Source: Epiperipatus broadwayi
Lineage: Eukaryota; Onychophora; Udeonychophora; Euonychophora; Peripatidae
Direction: 5' to 3'
Length of the DNA: 64,000 nt
NCBI GenBank assembly: GCA_028023455.1
Contig: JAQFVV010000281.1
Span: forward strand, 994,001-1,058,000
Shown: positions 46,681-59,988 of the stretch, piece by piece
Numbering within the stretch: position 1 is the first letter of the stretch
Layout: every line of letters begins with the position of its first letter
The notes under the pieces: model-generated
The model's database searches: none
What the model saw: the letters and a program-made list of their open reading frames with translations, nothing else
What the model was told of the DNA's origin: nothing
Program-made: the position numbers and the translations under genes

Positions 46681-48539
46681 ACCCATCTAATATTAGCTGG
46701 TAGTATATTTATAATTATTATAATCTTTTGATTAATTTGTATTTTATGATTAACTAACCTTTTATAATAGTTTATTTATTTATAATATTTGTAAAAATGT
46801 ATATTGTGTTTATTTTATTAAATTGAATTGAATCCTAGATATCTATAAAATGTTACAAATATTTCAAATTCTTTATTAAAGTTCATTTTCTTCAATAAAT
46901 CAGTTGATAACGTTTTATATTTATCTTTTAATCAATGTACATTTGAGAATCAATTATTTAAACAATGCAAGATTTGTATGAAATGTTTTGTAAATTTCTA
47001 TTTAGGTTTATGTCAAATATAAGTTTGAAAGTCATTGTACCAAATTCCTAAAATTTTTCTGAATAAAAGTTGCATTTTTGTTAATCTAAACCTTAATTAA
47101 ATAGGCTTGTTAATACAATGACTGATAAACTTAATATGCTTGTTGTTGTTATTGTTTTTTAATTAGCAAATCAACCCTTGGGGCATGTTCATGCAGAGTT
47201 ATAGATTTTCCCTCCAAAGCAGGCACCAACCTCATAGAACTGCTTAAAGAAATTACAATTGGTGGAGGTCAGTGTAGATTCAATCCTATAGATAAAGATC
47301 AGAACACATAAATAGTGAAAAATTTGATAAGGATTATTATTATTGAGTTTACTGAAGAGAAATGATTAATCTATATATATATGTTGTGCCTAAAGAAATG
47401 ACGGGGTGAAAAGATCGGTCATTTGCTTCCCAACTCATCCATGTTTTTCCAGTGCCTAAATATCTAACCAGAGACTGTCTGTGTCGAGGAAGCCTGAAAT
47501 GATCTCACTGTATTAACTGCCTGTATTAACTGATTGATTCTGAGGTAATGTCCAATTCGTTGCAAGCCATTGATTTTATTTTACTTGTTTTCCAAATCAA
47601 TATTAATGTATATTTTATATATCTGTGTGATGTTTATATGGCTTGGTTTAAAATGCGTCTTTTAATTTTATTCAGTTTAAAATATCAATTCTTATAAAAT
47701 TTTACATTATTTTGATGCGGCAAATTAAATTAATTTTTGTCGGTTTGTTTAGATTATTTGACTTACTGAAATGGCCAACTACAAAATTCAATGAGCTATT
47801 AACTTTAAATCCTCCCCATGTTATTTTTTTTTAATTTAAAACCCCTTACAAGAAGACTTCCTTCCATAAATTAATTAATAGAAAGCTCATTTAGATTTGT
47901 ACCTCATATATAAATTTATTTGAATGATTGAAATTATTTTAAAAGTATCTTATTATTACCTCCAATTTAAAATAGCCCTGTAATTATTTCTGAAAGAATA
48001 AATAATTTTAGTGAATCAATTAAGTAAAATTTATCATAGAATTTTATCAGTATATATATTTCATACATATATTTTATTTGTCAGAAAATATTAAAATTAT
48101 GATTTACAATTTATTATGATATATGTTTAAAATTCACCAGAAGTGAATTTGAGATTTAATACCCAGTTTGTTTATGTTAATTAAAAGACTGATTTATTTT
48201 GAAATCTTCAATGATGAGCTATTTAATAACTTATTAATAAATGAAATATTTGGAAGTGTGGAAAGCAATTTATATTTTAGTTTTAATTCTTGCCATTTTT
48301 TTGTATTGTAAATTATGATCCATTTAGTAAAGGCCTAAGGTTTCTGGGACCTTCCATTATTGCAGGGAGATAGTTTAATTAGAAATTAAGTTATTAATTT
48401 TGTTAGTGATACATTATCTACTATATATGTCTAAGGCATTATGTATTTATAGCTACAACCATTCATTTATTGCTATTCTTGCTTTGCTACAAACCTCTTA
48501 GGACATTTGGAAATTTAACTGACCAGTCCAATCTTTTAC
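46681..48539. other. AT-rich stretch without recognisable genes
   Basis: Contains ATTACAATTGGTGG at about 47252 (LTR-end-like), (AT)n followed by TGTGCC near 47370-47390 and a GAGGTAATG donor-like site near 47544; these echo the LTR units elsewhere but do not assemble into one. Confidence 0.35.
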
Positions 48540-48870
48540 TCTCCCTCAAAGTAGATGTAGTTCATATCAAGGGATCCATTTTCAGGCATTGTCATTAATA
48601 TGTGTTTGGGAAGTCCAGCACATCAAAAATATTTTTTTATTATTCAGAGACATGCTTTGGCTAGAGGGCCAACATTTCTCTTATCTACCTGTACATATCA
48701 GGAATTTCTTTTAGCAAAGCCACCTCATTTATTTTGTTGTAATCTATAATAGCATACTGCCTTCTTCATCATTTTATATCTTTATTTAACACTTGAAATG
48801 CTTTCTGCCATGGTGGCACGTCCTTCCCAAACAAATTTCGTAATTAATAATATCTGACTGTATAATTGTC
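48540..48870 (-). pseudogene. Possible second Gypsy pol 3' fragment
   Basis: On the minus strand a stretch with TTTGGGAAGGACGTG (48.82 kb) resembles the end of integrase at 39.96 kb (both + strands read TCC-[TC]-AAACAAATTT), followed by coding-like pieces such as DYNKINEVALLKEIPDMYR and HILMTMPENGSLDMNY separated by stops. The match is short and by eye. Confidence 0.2.
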
Positions 48871-50689
48871 AATTATTTATTTAAGAACTATTTTGCTTCC
48901 CACACTCATTATATACAAATAATTTTAAATGTAATAGTATTTTAAATGCATATCTTTCATATCTTGTAATATATATAAAATAGATTTGTAATCGTTCAAA
49001 GAGGGCTTATAGCATTTTATTGCTGATTGGTTTTTGGCCAACCAATTAGCAAACTTTTACATTGTTTGTCAAAGCCGAGTCAAAACGAATTAAATAAAAT
49101 CACCAAGTTGTATAAACAAAGACTTAACTTATTTTGTACTAAATTCTTTAATAAATTCCTATAATATTGTCATTTAAATAAGCTTAGTTTGTCATTACTC
49201 CCAATCTCTAAGGTTAATTACTCTATTTATTTAAATATTTCTTTGATCTAAATTCAATTCTTTGTAATGTTGCCATAAAGAATTATCTTTATTATGGTTC
49301 AAACCATTAATAATCGATCAAATCATATCTGTACCGTTCTGCAATTGTCAGAATCCATTAAATCATTGATTTTTCATATAAACCCATTATTATTTTGAGT
49401 CTCTATGTGAACCATGACCTCCAGCTGGGACGGAATAAAACCAAGCACTGCTAGTGTCATCACAAACGTTATCCATTAGTCAGAGAGGCAATAGTTTAGG
49501 CAAATAGGTTAGGATTCATCCTTGTACCTGACATATGTATCTTGTGCAAGGTTGGATTCAAGGTACTTTTGCTTGGATTATTGGTCTTGTTGAATGAATA
49601 CACGATTTTGACTGGCACAGATGTGAAAGAGAGAGATGAAAAATGATATAAAAAGAAACGAAATGAGAGACTTAAATGACTCAGCTCAGTGGGGTTACAA
49701 TAAAATTAAAGAAAAAAGATAATGATGATTCAGAGATGTACAATCAGATAGAGATCAAATTCAATACTAATGCATCTATAACTATTATGGCATATTAATA
49801 ATCTACTACTAAACCATACAAAAGATTATTTAAAAGCATTAATTAATAGTTAATAGAATAGTCCTACCGTCAGATCACATACACTCTGAATAAGAATAAG
49901 GATACCTTGATTGTGAAAAAATATCTTTCTAAATTATATCTAATAAGGCAATAAGAGTAAATAACCTCAGGGATTCTAAAATTAAAATCTTGTGCAAAAT
50001 TAAAGCTTAAGTTGCTTATAAAATAATTGCTGGGTGAATAAAACAAATGAGTGATATCTTGGCTGACCACAGAATAACTATATTATGTTCAATCTTAGAA
50101 TAACACCCAAAACAAATATTAATTCACAAATTTAATGAATCAATTTAAATTTAAACTAATAATGGTCTATTATCCAAGACATTACTCGAGCAAAACAAAG
50201 AGCAATGGTACTTTTATGTTTTTCCCATACTCACAGACAACCTACTCAAGACCTCAAATACAGATGGATTATAATTCTTTGGACATATAATGTTAAAAAT
50301 AATAATAGACAATGTGCAATTAATATAAAATAATGTGCAGCTTTTAAAATAATGGTAACTAAAAATATTCTTCTGAAGTACTAATATTCTTAATCTCATA
50401 TTGCACAATCTTTAATCGGAGAAGATATACTGATAATTTAAAAATAAACTTTTAACTAAGCAATTAACCATGTATCTGATATAATGCAATTATTTGTTAT
50501 TGTGATTCAATCTAAGAATCACTTACTTTAGCATGGCTTTATAACTTTTAAACCAATATCAAATATTTTTAACTAACTTTATGATATATTGGTGAACTTC
50601 TGAATTGAAGATTTAATAAACTTTAGAAACATAAGATTTTGTGAACTGGGTACTCAAGAATATTTTCATATAAAAACAAAATAAACAAA
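48871..50689. other. AT-rich stretch without recognisable genes
   Basis: 49.4-49.7 kb is less AT-rich, GA-rich at its end, and finishes GGGGTTACA, which looks like an LTR end in + orientation, but no partner was found. Open frames at 49870-50408 (-) are background. Confidence 0.35.
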
Positions 50690-51110
50690 ACAAAACTTCT
50701 GAAATAATAAGTTGGTTTATTGAGAACAATAATAAGCGTTACAATGTAAATGGAATACAAACATTGCCAATATAGTGCTGGAACCTATTACAAGCATTTT
50801 GACTCTTCAATAACTTTACTTGGTTTATAAGAATACATAACTTCTTTAGCTACTGTTTTTGAGTATCCTTCTTAAAACATTTTACATTTCGCGAGTATTA
50901 ATGTATTATAAGAATTGTGGACTTAATTAGTGAAGTATTGAATAGCTTCACACTCTTAGATCAAAACACTTCAGCTTCACCTATTTATATATAAAAGTAG
51001 GTTGAAGTAAAGAAGGATTCTCTCTTTTCTTCATAGCGTAAGCTTGTGTTTTTAAGACCTATAGAGGTCCCTACCTTCGTATTTTTCAGACGCTTATTTC
51101 TAAGGTTACA
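50690..51110 (-). repeat. Possible solo LTR, minus strand
   Basis: On the minus strand it begins TGTAACCTTAGAAATAAGCG (51110), has TATATATAAATAGG at about 50994-50981 and AATAAACC at 50721-50714, the order of a short Gypsy LTR (U3, TATA, R, poly-A signal). No clear right end, target duplication or second copy. Confidence 0.35.
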
Positions 51111-53322
51111 GCCTTAGTAAATTATTACTTAATATAATAATGGGCGTTTAATAAAAATTTATAATTACAACTTTAAATTGTTTATTCTAATAAATAAACT
51201 AATAAATAATATACATAATATCAGGCAAAGGTTATTCAATACTAGATTTTAATCTTTTTTAAACAATTAGAGATTTTAAAATCTTGAACTTTAATTATAA
51301 TCTCTGTATTTAATAAGCACATTTCTAATTTTTTAATTAAAATAATTCATAACACTATGGTGTCTTTTAGTAATCAGAATAACACACACACAACTAGGTT
51401 TGTATCTGAAACCTAAGCTTAACTTTATAATCCTGAGCTTAACAATTGCTAAAGTGGAAAGCATATTTAACATATATTTGAAAACTACCACTAGTTATAT
51501 TGACATAACTAATATTGTAGCTAATGATATATTTTTAAATTAGACTAAACTAATTTTAAAATTAAACTAAATTAGATATAAGGGGTATTCATTCATCAGA
51601 GAACAGTTATACACTTTTAAATAACTTTTGTCTACATAAAAACTATAACCCTCAATGTTTTAAAATTGAAGATGTAACAGAATTACAAATGCAGTGGCGA
51701 AACTCTTGATGAAAATATTAAAATTAGTATGTGTGAATTGCTGCTTATACCATATGCATAATTTAACATACTTAATAAATAGAATTTATTGTTGGTTATC
51801 TTATGGATGATAAAACTATCATATCAACACAATTTAAACATTGATATACCTATGAGCCTTAAAATAGCTATGACTACCTGAAGAAATAAAGTTCCTCAAA
51901 CAAACATGTCTTGTCATCATTAAACTAAAACAAATGCAACAACACCCACTGTGGTGGAACTAGCATTAAGTCATCATGAATGATAGGCAAAAATATAAGA
52001 ACATATAGGCTCCTCAAAGCTGGAAAAGAATGTGGTGGCTTTCAAAAATACCTAACTTTGAGGTAGAAACTAAGATGTCTGTCACTTGTCTATAGCACAT
52101 TTGGGAACAGGAAATACACACCAGAAAAGCATGATCCTCTTCTCATGGGATTCCAATGCTTGTAAATGTGATCATCATCACTCAAAAATGCAACACAATA
52201 ACCTTATTTTGGGGACAAGCACTATCAAATCATGGAAATACAATACAATAAGGATGGAAGACTTTGTCTACTCCATAAAGCATACTGTAAGTTATTAACT
52301 AAGCCTAACTCTATGAGGCTAACAAATACAAACTAATAGCAAGATATATACTTCACCTGAATTAACTAAGTTATTCCTTAAAAGTTTAAAAATACAAAAT
52401 ATATTTTCAATGTTCGAACCAACAAAGCAAACTGTGTCAAGTGACTACTATGAGAAATACTTTAAAATTAAATGCATATAAATTCTAGGCAAGGCACAAT
52501 GCACACATAATAAAATATTCAATACTAAAATATAATGACTAGTAGACTTTTGATTGCAAATTAAATGTGAGAATATTAATTCTCAATGCATATAAAACAT
52601 ATTTGTAGTTATTACTATTGCACTCATAAAACAAATGAATGGAAACTCTCTGACAAACTTATTTAGCTGATTTAAAATGAAACTGGGTGAAAATTCCCCA
52701 TAATAAACTAAGATGGTGATAGTTAATTCTCTATAAATGAAATAATCAAATAGAAACTAACTTGTGAAATGCTTAATAAATAAAATAAAATCTACTTGAG
52801 AATGGCAAAACATTTTCTCATTCTAATAAACCCATTAAGTTTTAAAATTATAACCCTAGTTTATCTGTATATTTATGCAAAAAGTGTTATATAAAATATA
52901 TAGCATAAATATTTTTATGGTTTCATTTTTTAAAAACCAATAAAACTGACAATAAAAAAAATAATACGGTAACTTAAGTTCATATTTCAGCTCCATAATG
53001 ATTTTTCCATTTAAAATATGTAGATAATTTATTCAGGCTAATTTATCTATCCAAGTTCCAAGCTTCAGTCAAAATATTTATAACATGGCAATGATTTATG
53101 AAACAAAAATATTCAATAGTTCTTTAAATAAACACTTTCACTTTGTTTTATCTTTAAAGATAATTTTAAATATTAAAATAATAAAATAGCATAAGCTAGG
53201 CCGGCATTGGAAAAATAAATTCTTCAGCTGAGTACATTTTTTTTTACATTTTAAAATCCCAGGTTGAAATGCAGAATAAAAATAATGTATAGCTTTATTT
53301 AAATTTCACTATTCTCCTTTAG
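51111..53322. other. AT-rich stretch without recognisable genes
   Basis: No terminal repeats or supported splice pairs. The frame at 52086-52298 (+) lies in a slightly less AT-rich patch (51.9-52.3 kb) but matches nothing. Confidence 0.4.
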
Positions 53323-53559
53323 TAAACAATAATATTTAAACAGCATTAAACTGTTGCACATGCACTTTGGATTTTAAATATAAAATGAATGAATACTAAC
53401 ACTTCAACCGCATGATAAAGTCTTTGAAAAAGATAGAATGGCCATCTATCTTTTCCAAAGACTTTATCATGTGGTTGAAGTGTTAGTATTTATTCATTTT
53501 ATATTTAGAATCCAAAGTGCATGTGCAACAGTTTAATGCTGTTTAAATGTTATTGTTTA
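53323..53559. repeat. Long near-perfect hairpin, 114-bp arms and 9-nt loop
   Basis: TAAACAATAATATTTAAAC... pairs with ...GTTTAAATGTTATTGTTTA; inner arms CATGATAAAGTCTTTG and CAAAGACTTTATCATG close on the loop AATGGCCAT. I count about six or seven mismatches over 114 bp, mostly transitions. Both ends start with TA, which fits a TA target site of a Tc1/mariner-type MITE but is not proof. A transcript would fold into a very long stem. Confidence 0.85.
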
Positions 53560-55490
53560 TAAAAAACATCACGCTATATAAAATAATTGACTTATTTATT
53601 CTCCTTTAGATAAACGCATTTTTTTAAAAATAGAGTTCTTTTTTTAAACATTATTTTTTTAATATTTGAAAATGTATTTATTTTTTTAAACAAATTTCCT
53701 TTTGCTTTTTAAACATAAGAGTAGACTTTGTTTATAATTAAGGACATTCTTCGGTTTATGAACTAAGATCAACCATCCCAAAGTTACTTTTAAGTAATGT
53801 CAAATATAACAATTTATTATATATTTGATAAACATGAGTTCATTATAAATATTTGTAGATTTTTTTAAAGTTTTACTTCCAAACAAATTCTTTTCATACT
53901 ACTGGGCATAAATGAGAATTAGTCTTTTAAAATACATATTTTTCTCAGAAACATTATTCTGTTAAAAGCATATTTACATGTATATGTCATATATTGATAA
54001 TGAAGAATTAAATTTAAAGTCAATATTAATTTACGAAGACGCTAACACATTTTCATTATAATATTTTAAAATTTTGAATGTCTTTTAATTTCTTCCTCAC
54101 GTATATCTTTAATTTAATAGGATATATACTAAGTATCCTACAGGTACAAAAGTTTAATGCAATAAAATGTTTAGCCATATAGATAATTAATAATTTAGGC
54201 TTTAATTTTACTTTCACATAAAGAAAAACAAGCAGATAACATGCAAACGAAATAAGAGATGCTAAATTTCCTCTAAACATTTTTTTACTATAATTTTAAT
54301 GTTTCAATTGGAATTTAAATGTCAGAAAAAGATTAACTTTTACACTTTAGCCTTCCATAACTGCAGGACGATTTTAAATAATTGTTTTAAAAAAAACACA
54401 CTTTTATTTTTTTTTTTAGAAAATATAAAGTTTTAAGAAAATTACTTTTATTAAAGATATTTTAGGATCCAGCATTAAAAATAAGATCAGCCTCTAAATG
54501 AATCTTGGATTTCTATTTATATCTGATAATCTCTAATACATAAACTTTGATCAATTGGCTTAAAAACCAATGAAATTATTTTTTTACACTTTAATATTCT
54601 TGACAGATCAGTTGTGGAATTGATTTAGTAATGTAATAGATCTAATTATATCAAACCATGTGACTCACAGCTGCAAAGTTAAAAATCCATTGTTAACAAA
54701 TATCTATTATTCTTAGACAATATTTTTATAAAATACAATAGCAATAAATATAAAATTCAGAGCTATCCCTCTTTATTACTTTTAAACATTTAACTTTAAC
54801 AACTTTATCCATTCATTTGTTATTGTTGTTTTTTTAATTAATATTGAAATTAAATTAGTTTTTTATTTTTATGTTTATGTGTCTTTCTTGCATGCACAAA
54901 CATATTCTTACACACAGGTGACCTCACACTAATTGTTTAAAAGTTATTTCTAAAACTACAACAATAAAAATATTAATGAATATTTAATCCAAAATAATTT
55001 TTATAAGTGGAATGCTAAGCTAAATTACATCTAATAAATATTATTATTATTTTAATGAAAATTTACAGATTATTTTTTAATTTACCACTTAATATTATTT
55101 AAAACATTTATTTACAATATTTAATTATTCTAATTTAGACATTAAAATGAATTACAAAATAGTTACTTTAAAATACATTTAATATTATTTATCAACTCAC
55201 AACTATTTCTGATATTTTCTTTTAATTTAAATTATTGTCTGATACCCCTTATCAAATACCTCACACTATTGAAACATTTAGACATAATCCCATAAATATG
55301 TAACAATTATTATAATACTACATAAGATTATCCTATTTTATTCATTAACTAAGTTAACTTAAATTTTTATCATTATTATTTTTTTAAAATTCTGAAAATT
55401 TCAAACAAAAGGTTAAGCTAAGATAACCTTGGTCACCTATTGGAACTAAGTGAAACTTCAGTTAGGTACAATACATATATATATATATAT
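53560..55490. other. AT-rich stretch without recognisable genes
   Basis: Poly-T and ATT-rich DNA with no coding frame above background; the minus-strand frame 54056-54280 is Lys/Ile/Leu background. Confidence 0.4.
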
Positions 55491-55661
55491 AATATACAAA
55501 TCAATATATATATATCAGAATACAGTACAATTTATATAAATTATATTCTTTTAGAAGTACTTTCAACTATACACTTTGTAGTCTTTATCAACTATATAAA
55601 AGAATATAATTTATATAAATTGTACTGTATTTTGATATATATATATATTGATTTGTATATT
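55491..55661. repeat. Hairpin with about 64-bp arms
   Basis: AATATACAAATCAATATATA ... ACAGTACAATTTATATAAAT ... TTCTTTTA (55491-55553) pairs with TAAAAGAAT ... TTGATTTGTATATT (55597-55661) around a 43-nt loop. The arms include AT runs, but the CAGTACAATTTATATAAATT core is not simple sequence. Confidence 0.75.
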
Positions 55662-56221
55662 ACATATATTGTGAAACGAATACAGATATCAAACTTTATT
55701 ATATATATAATGTTCACAATGAAGGCCTTGTGGAATAGGGTCATGATAATTATATGAAAATTTATATAGTTGATTTTTAAGGATTTAAATGAGTTGCTAT
55801 TGGAAATGATGATCACTATGCAAGCTGCTGGTGAAGGAGACACTGAATGACAGAAGTAGCCAAATTTCCAAGGAGGTTCAGGATTTTGGAGTTTGAAAGT
55901 TGGTGCAACTTGTTCTTGTATAGGCACACTATATCTAACTTTCATTATGATTTTAAAAAATAGCATAATAATAAATTGACTATTTCATTTAAATAAATGT
56001 AATAATTTTTCACCCGGTAAAATCTGTTGTAAACAATGGCATTTTTTATTATAAGATTGTCATTGGTAATAAATGCATGTCACAAATATGAACCTTATAA
56101 AATGACATGATAAAATAAATCTTGCATGAATCATGAATAAAGATAATAGACATTTAGTGCAATCATTGAGACAGACTGAAGGAATTCTTCAATAAAAATG
56201 CATCTTTTTTTCATGTGTCAA

Positions 56222-56302
56222 AACGTCAGCAGAAAAGCAAACCCACAAATCCAGGACAACTGCTTGTAAGGCTGCTGTGCTGACCACTCAACCACCAAAG
56301 AT
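56222..56302 (-). repeat. tRNA-like insertion, possible SINE
   Basis: On the minus strand GGTGGTTGAGTGGTCAGC (56297-56280) is a good box A of Ser/Leu type; a degenerate box B-like GGGTTTGC follows about 40 nt later. The stretch has no counterpart in the 13.3 kb copy, so it was inserted after duplication. Confidence 0.4.
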
Positions 56303-56483
56303 TGAGATTTGTTTACATTACTGGTACAAAACAATAAGATAGGGTGAAAAACATTCAATTATTTCAATTATTATATAAATACTACAAATTTAAAATTTTA
56401 TATAGATATTAACAAACTTAATTTTTATCACACTCATAAAAAAAGTTAAATGTGAATCACTTTATTCATTTTTTATCTATTAG

Positions 56484-56513
56484 TAACACCATCTACTTTC
56501 CCAAGAATTACTA
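56484..56513 (+). CDS. Candidate 30-nt mini-exon, upstream of the conserved one
   Basis: Acceptor TTTTTTATCTATTAG at 56483 and donor ACTA|GTAAGT at 56513/56514 bracket exactly 30 nt. In phase 1 it encodes TPSTFPRIT and joins the next exon in frame through an ACA Thr codon. Same size and phase as the exon at 56615. In the 13.5 kb copy this exon has been lost: ACTAAAAATAAC...AAGTACC remains without exon or donor. Support is structural only. Confidence 0.4.
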
Positions 56514-56614
56514 GTAAGTACCGGCATTCTTTTGTTCTTTTTGATTGCTATTACAATGATTGAAAAGTTCTGTTAATATTTTTGTAATTTCAAAATAGCA
56601 TTTCATTTTTTCAG

Positions 56615-56644
56615 CATCAACTACTTCAACATCGTCTACTGAAG
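56615..56644 (+). CDS. Candidate 30-nt mini-exon, Ser/Thr-rich (second copy)
   Basis: Acceptor CATTTTTTCAG at 56614, donor GAAG|GTAGGT at 56644/56645, encoding STTSTSSTE in phase 1. One silent difference from 13640-13669. It lies 101 nt after the previous mini-exon. Two neighbouring 30-nt phase-1 exons are what a gene with a repeat-encoded glycosylated stalk would show. The parent gene is unknown. Confidence 0.5.
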
Positions 56645-57417
56645 GTAGGTGTATTAACAACTTTTTTAGATAAAAAGTACTTATTACTGGTATTCTTATA
56701 GCAACTAAAATTGTTTAAAAAATATAATCATTAATTAATTGTTATTGGGTAAAAACATTTTCTTTAATTATAAATATAGGTAAAAAATTCAACATAGTTG
56801 AAAGAAATATTTGCCATTCTACTCTTTTTAAAATCTGCAATTGTTTTTAGTTGCAAAGGATCATACATTTTATAAAAATTATCATCACCTTCAGTTCAGC
56901 CTTCAGTTCATATTTCGAACTGTCGGTTATGTATTATATAAAGATTTCCAAATCTTCAATTTTTCTAAATATTTTTCAAATATTGACTCAAGTTTTAAAT
57001 ATTTTCTCCTCACAGAAATAACTAATGTAATTTATTCTCCAAGTGCAATTCTGGCTTAACAATAATTTACAGCCTACAACTTCTCTTTATTAAATACTCA
57101 AATCATTTTTATGTGTAGAATGATATTGGAAAGTAACAATAGGATTGATCGTGTGTTGTAAAATATTTCTGAATTAAGAACAGAAGTCTTTTTTTAATCA
57201 CAATTATAAAAATTCAGGTGGATTGAAGTAAGTATTTGTGTACCAAAAATATTGATGATTCCATCAAGTGATGAATTTAGGTTTGAATTTTAGGGTTAAA
57301 GTTTTAAAAATACAACAATATTTTTTTTCAATTTATGATATCATTATCTCATAAAGTGAATAGTTATAAGCTGCTGCAGGAATTACCATGAAATAAATAT
57401 TTATACTGTATAGTATA

Positions 57418-57735
57418 ATGGAACCTGCTACCCCAAAGTTGATGCTACCAGATATACCGGAACCACTGAATACACCATACAATGATGCGAATATGACTAA
57501 GTAGTTGGATAATTTGGATGAGATGTGTCAAATAACCTACAACAAGTCATATCCCACAATTCATGATTCAATGACACTTTTGGATGCATCAGATGTTACT
57601 GAATTTAGAACGGCATCTAGCAAAGGGAACGCATCTCACTACTGTCAGACCTAGGCCTTTGAATAGGATGCTAAAGATGTCACAATGAAATACCTAGTTC
57701 CAAGTTACATCTACTTTCAATATACTAACTTATAA
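57418..57735 (+). pseudogene. Unrecognised coding-like stretch with three stops
   Basis: ATG at 57418 opens a 105-codon frame interrupted by TAG at 57502, 57652 and 57664 and ended by TAA at 57733. Composition is protein-like and distinct from the background: MEPATPKLMLPDIPEPLNTP, then LDEMCQITYNKSYPT, SMTLLDASDVTEFRTASS, MKYLVPSYIYF. Each TAG could come from one change in a sense codon. No domain is recognised. It directly follows the duplicated segment and may be a decayed exon, processed gene or element fragment. Confidence 0.4.
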
Positions 57736-59957
57736 TTTACTAACAAAATTTCAATGTAACTTAGACCAGTGCATATTCATTACATATCCCTTTTTAGGCC
57801 CCCTTACACCATGGAATTCAAACTCAGTGAGTCCTTGCAGTCAGCTCTCTTCAGGGATGGACCTACTCAATTATAAACCAAATATACCTATATAAGGATA
57901 GATATAAAAAATATTGATGATGATCAACTATTTATAAGAGCAATATACAATGATGATGATGATCATCAAATCTTTAATAGGGTAAGTTCATAATGTGATG
58001 ATGCTGATCAAACATCTAGTATGAAATAAATGCTCAGTGGTGATGGTGATGATCAAACAGAGATCAGATTGATTTAAACAACTTAATTTATTAACAACAT
58101 ATAAAATAAATATTTACAAATAAAAAATAATAAAATAAATACATATCCGATTATCAAAAATGGCTTTTCTATCATCGTGCTGACTTCATTCAACAAAAAC
58201 AAAATAATTTAAAGTACATTATATACAAAATAATACTATATAATTTATTAAATATGTACATAAAACAAAATAAAGAAAAGGACAATGCAAGTTCACTAAT
58301 TATAAAAGTACCCCATTAATGTAATTATTAAAATATGGTCAGGCTAAGGTAAATACATTTATAAATACTCTTTATATATATATATAGTGTGTGTGTGTAT
58401 AACCCCACCCTTAGAATAATCAATGCTGGTCCAATTAAATAAAATAATATAACTATTCAAAACAATCAATAATAATACAGAACAATATTTTAAACAAATA
58501 TATACCAATTAAAGTTTCAACTTCTGTGCGTTGTCACTGCCAAATGATAGAAAATCGAACAAAAGAAATACTCTACATCAATTTTCCCCAATTCATTAAT
58601 TTTTATATTGGCTGTCTGTCTATTTATCAACTGTTGCTTTTCCTTTTTATTAACATAGCTTCTTTAATTTTGCTTTATTATTTTTTAATACAAATTTACT
58701 TTATTAAATAAAAAAAAAATATGTTACTTATGTAAAAATTGTTGTACTCATTTATCTGTTTGATTTTTGTCATATAATAAAAAATCCTTGATTTTTTGAA
58801 AAAATTAGTAATGTTGTTTGGGTTTTTACGAACTGTAAATTTTAAAAATAAAAGTGTTTGGTTTGGAAATATACTATTATTTTTGATTTTGAAAGAAAAT
58901 AAAATATTAATATTAAATATGATAGTATTTGACTTGTATTGTGGTTATAGTAGTAAAATCTAAAAAATTATATTAGTTTTAAAGTTGTGTAAAAAGTAAA
59001 AGTAATGTATATATTTTATGTAAAAAATATATTAATTTAATAAAATAAAAAGGATTATGTCTATGGGATCCTGAGTTTTTTGTGGTCAAGATATGAAGAT
59101 ATAATTCTTAATACTAATATATTGAGGTATTAAAATTTATTACAGTTGTTGTGTGTTTGTTTGTGGAGTTAGTATTATAAATGTATTATTAATAATTAAA
59201 AGTTTAGAAGGTTTAAATGGAGTAAATCTTTTGAGAAAAAAGTCAACAGTATTTAGTATAAAGTTAGTATAAAATAAATAGATTTTGTATGGTATAAAGA
59301 TATTAAAAAGAGGAATATTCTTGGTATATATAAAATAAATTATTAGGATAAATTAAGTAAAAGTAAAAATTTATTTGGTTTGTTAAATGTTGGATAGATA
59401 AAATAATTTTAATATTGTTCTAGTTTAATAAAAGAAATTTTAGTGTAGAAGATAAAATAAAATATACTTGGTATATAATTTATATGAAGGTTAATTATAA
59501 AGATATATAAAAAATATGTCGATTGTTATCTACTCTAATTTAAATAGATTAATAAAAATTAAAAATAGGTGTGTATTAAAAAAGTTGTGATATATAAATG
59601 GCTATGTTTTTGTGGAAAGGATATATTGGGGTCGTGTATTGGAGAAAGATAAGGGATTTTTTATTATTATGAAATAGAGAGAATTTAGAATGTATGTTAT
59701 AGTATTTTTGATCATAATGTAAATAATTATGGTTTTGATTTTGATTTTTAAAGTTAAAATTTGTTGGATATAATAAAAAGAGTATGTTATAAAAAAAAGT
59801 TGATAGATATAAAAATTATTTGTGGGAAATTGTTTGCTATGTTTTGTTTTTTTAGTTTTCTATAATTTGGTCTAGTTGGAGATAGTTGAAAGTATTTATT
59901 AAATTGGTTATTTTGTTTAAAATATTGTTTTTTTTTGTTTTGTTATAACCCCACTCC

Positions 59958-59988
<31 letters not shown>

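Larger units (their letters stand above)
56018..57300 (+). repeat. Second copy of the 13.15-15.4 kb segment
   Basis: Same order of landmarks as the first copy, with a tRNA-like insertion at 56222-56302 and without the TAA/GAA array. It keeps two candidate mini-exons instead of one. Confidence 0.65.

Noticed and set aside
58399-59954. ATAACCCCAC at both ends of a 1.5-kb AT-rich interval, as possible terminal repeats
   Set aside because: Only 10 bp match, no target duplication, no internal features; likely chance.
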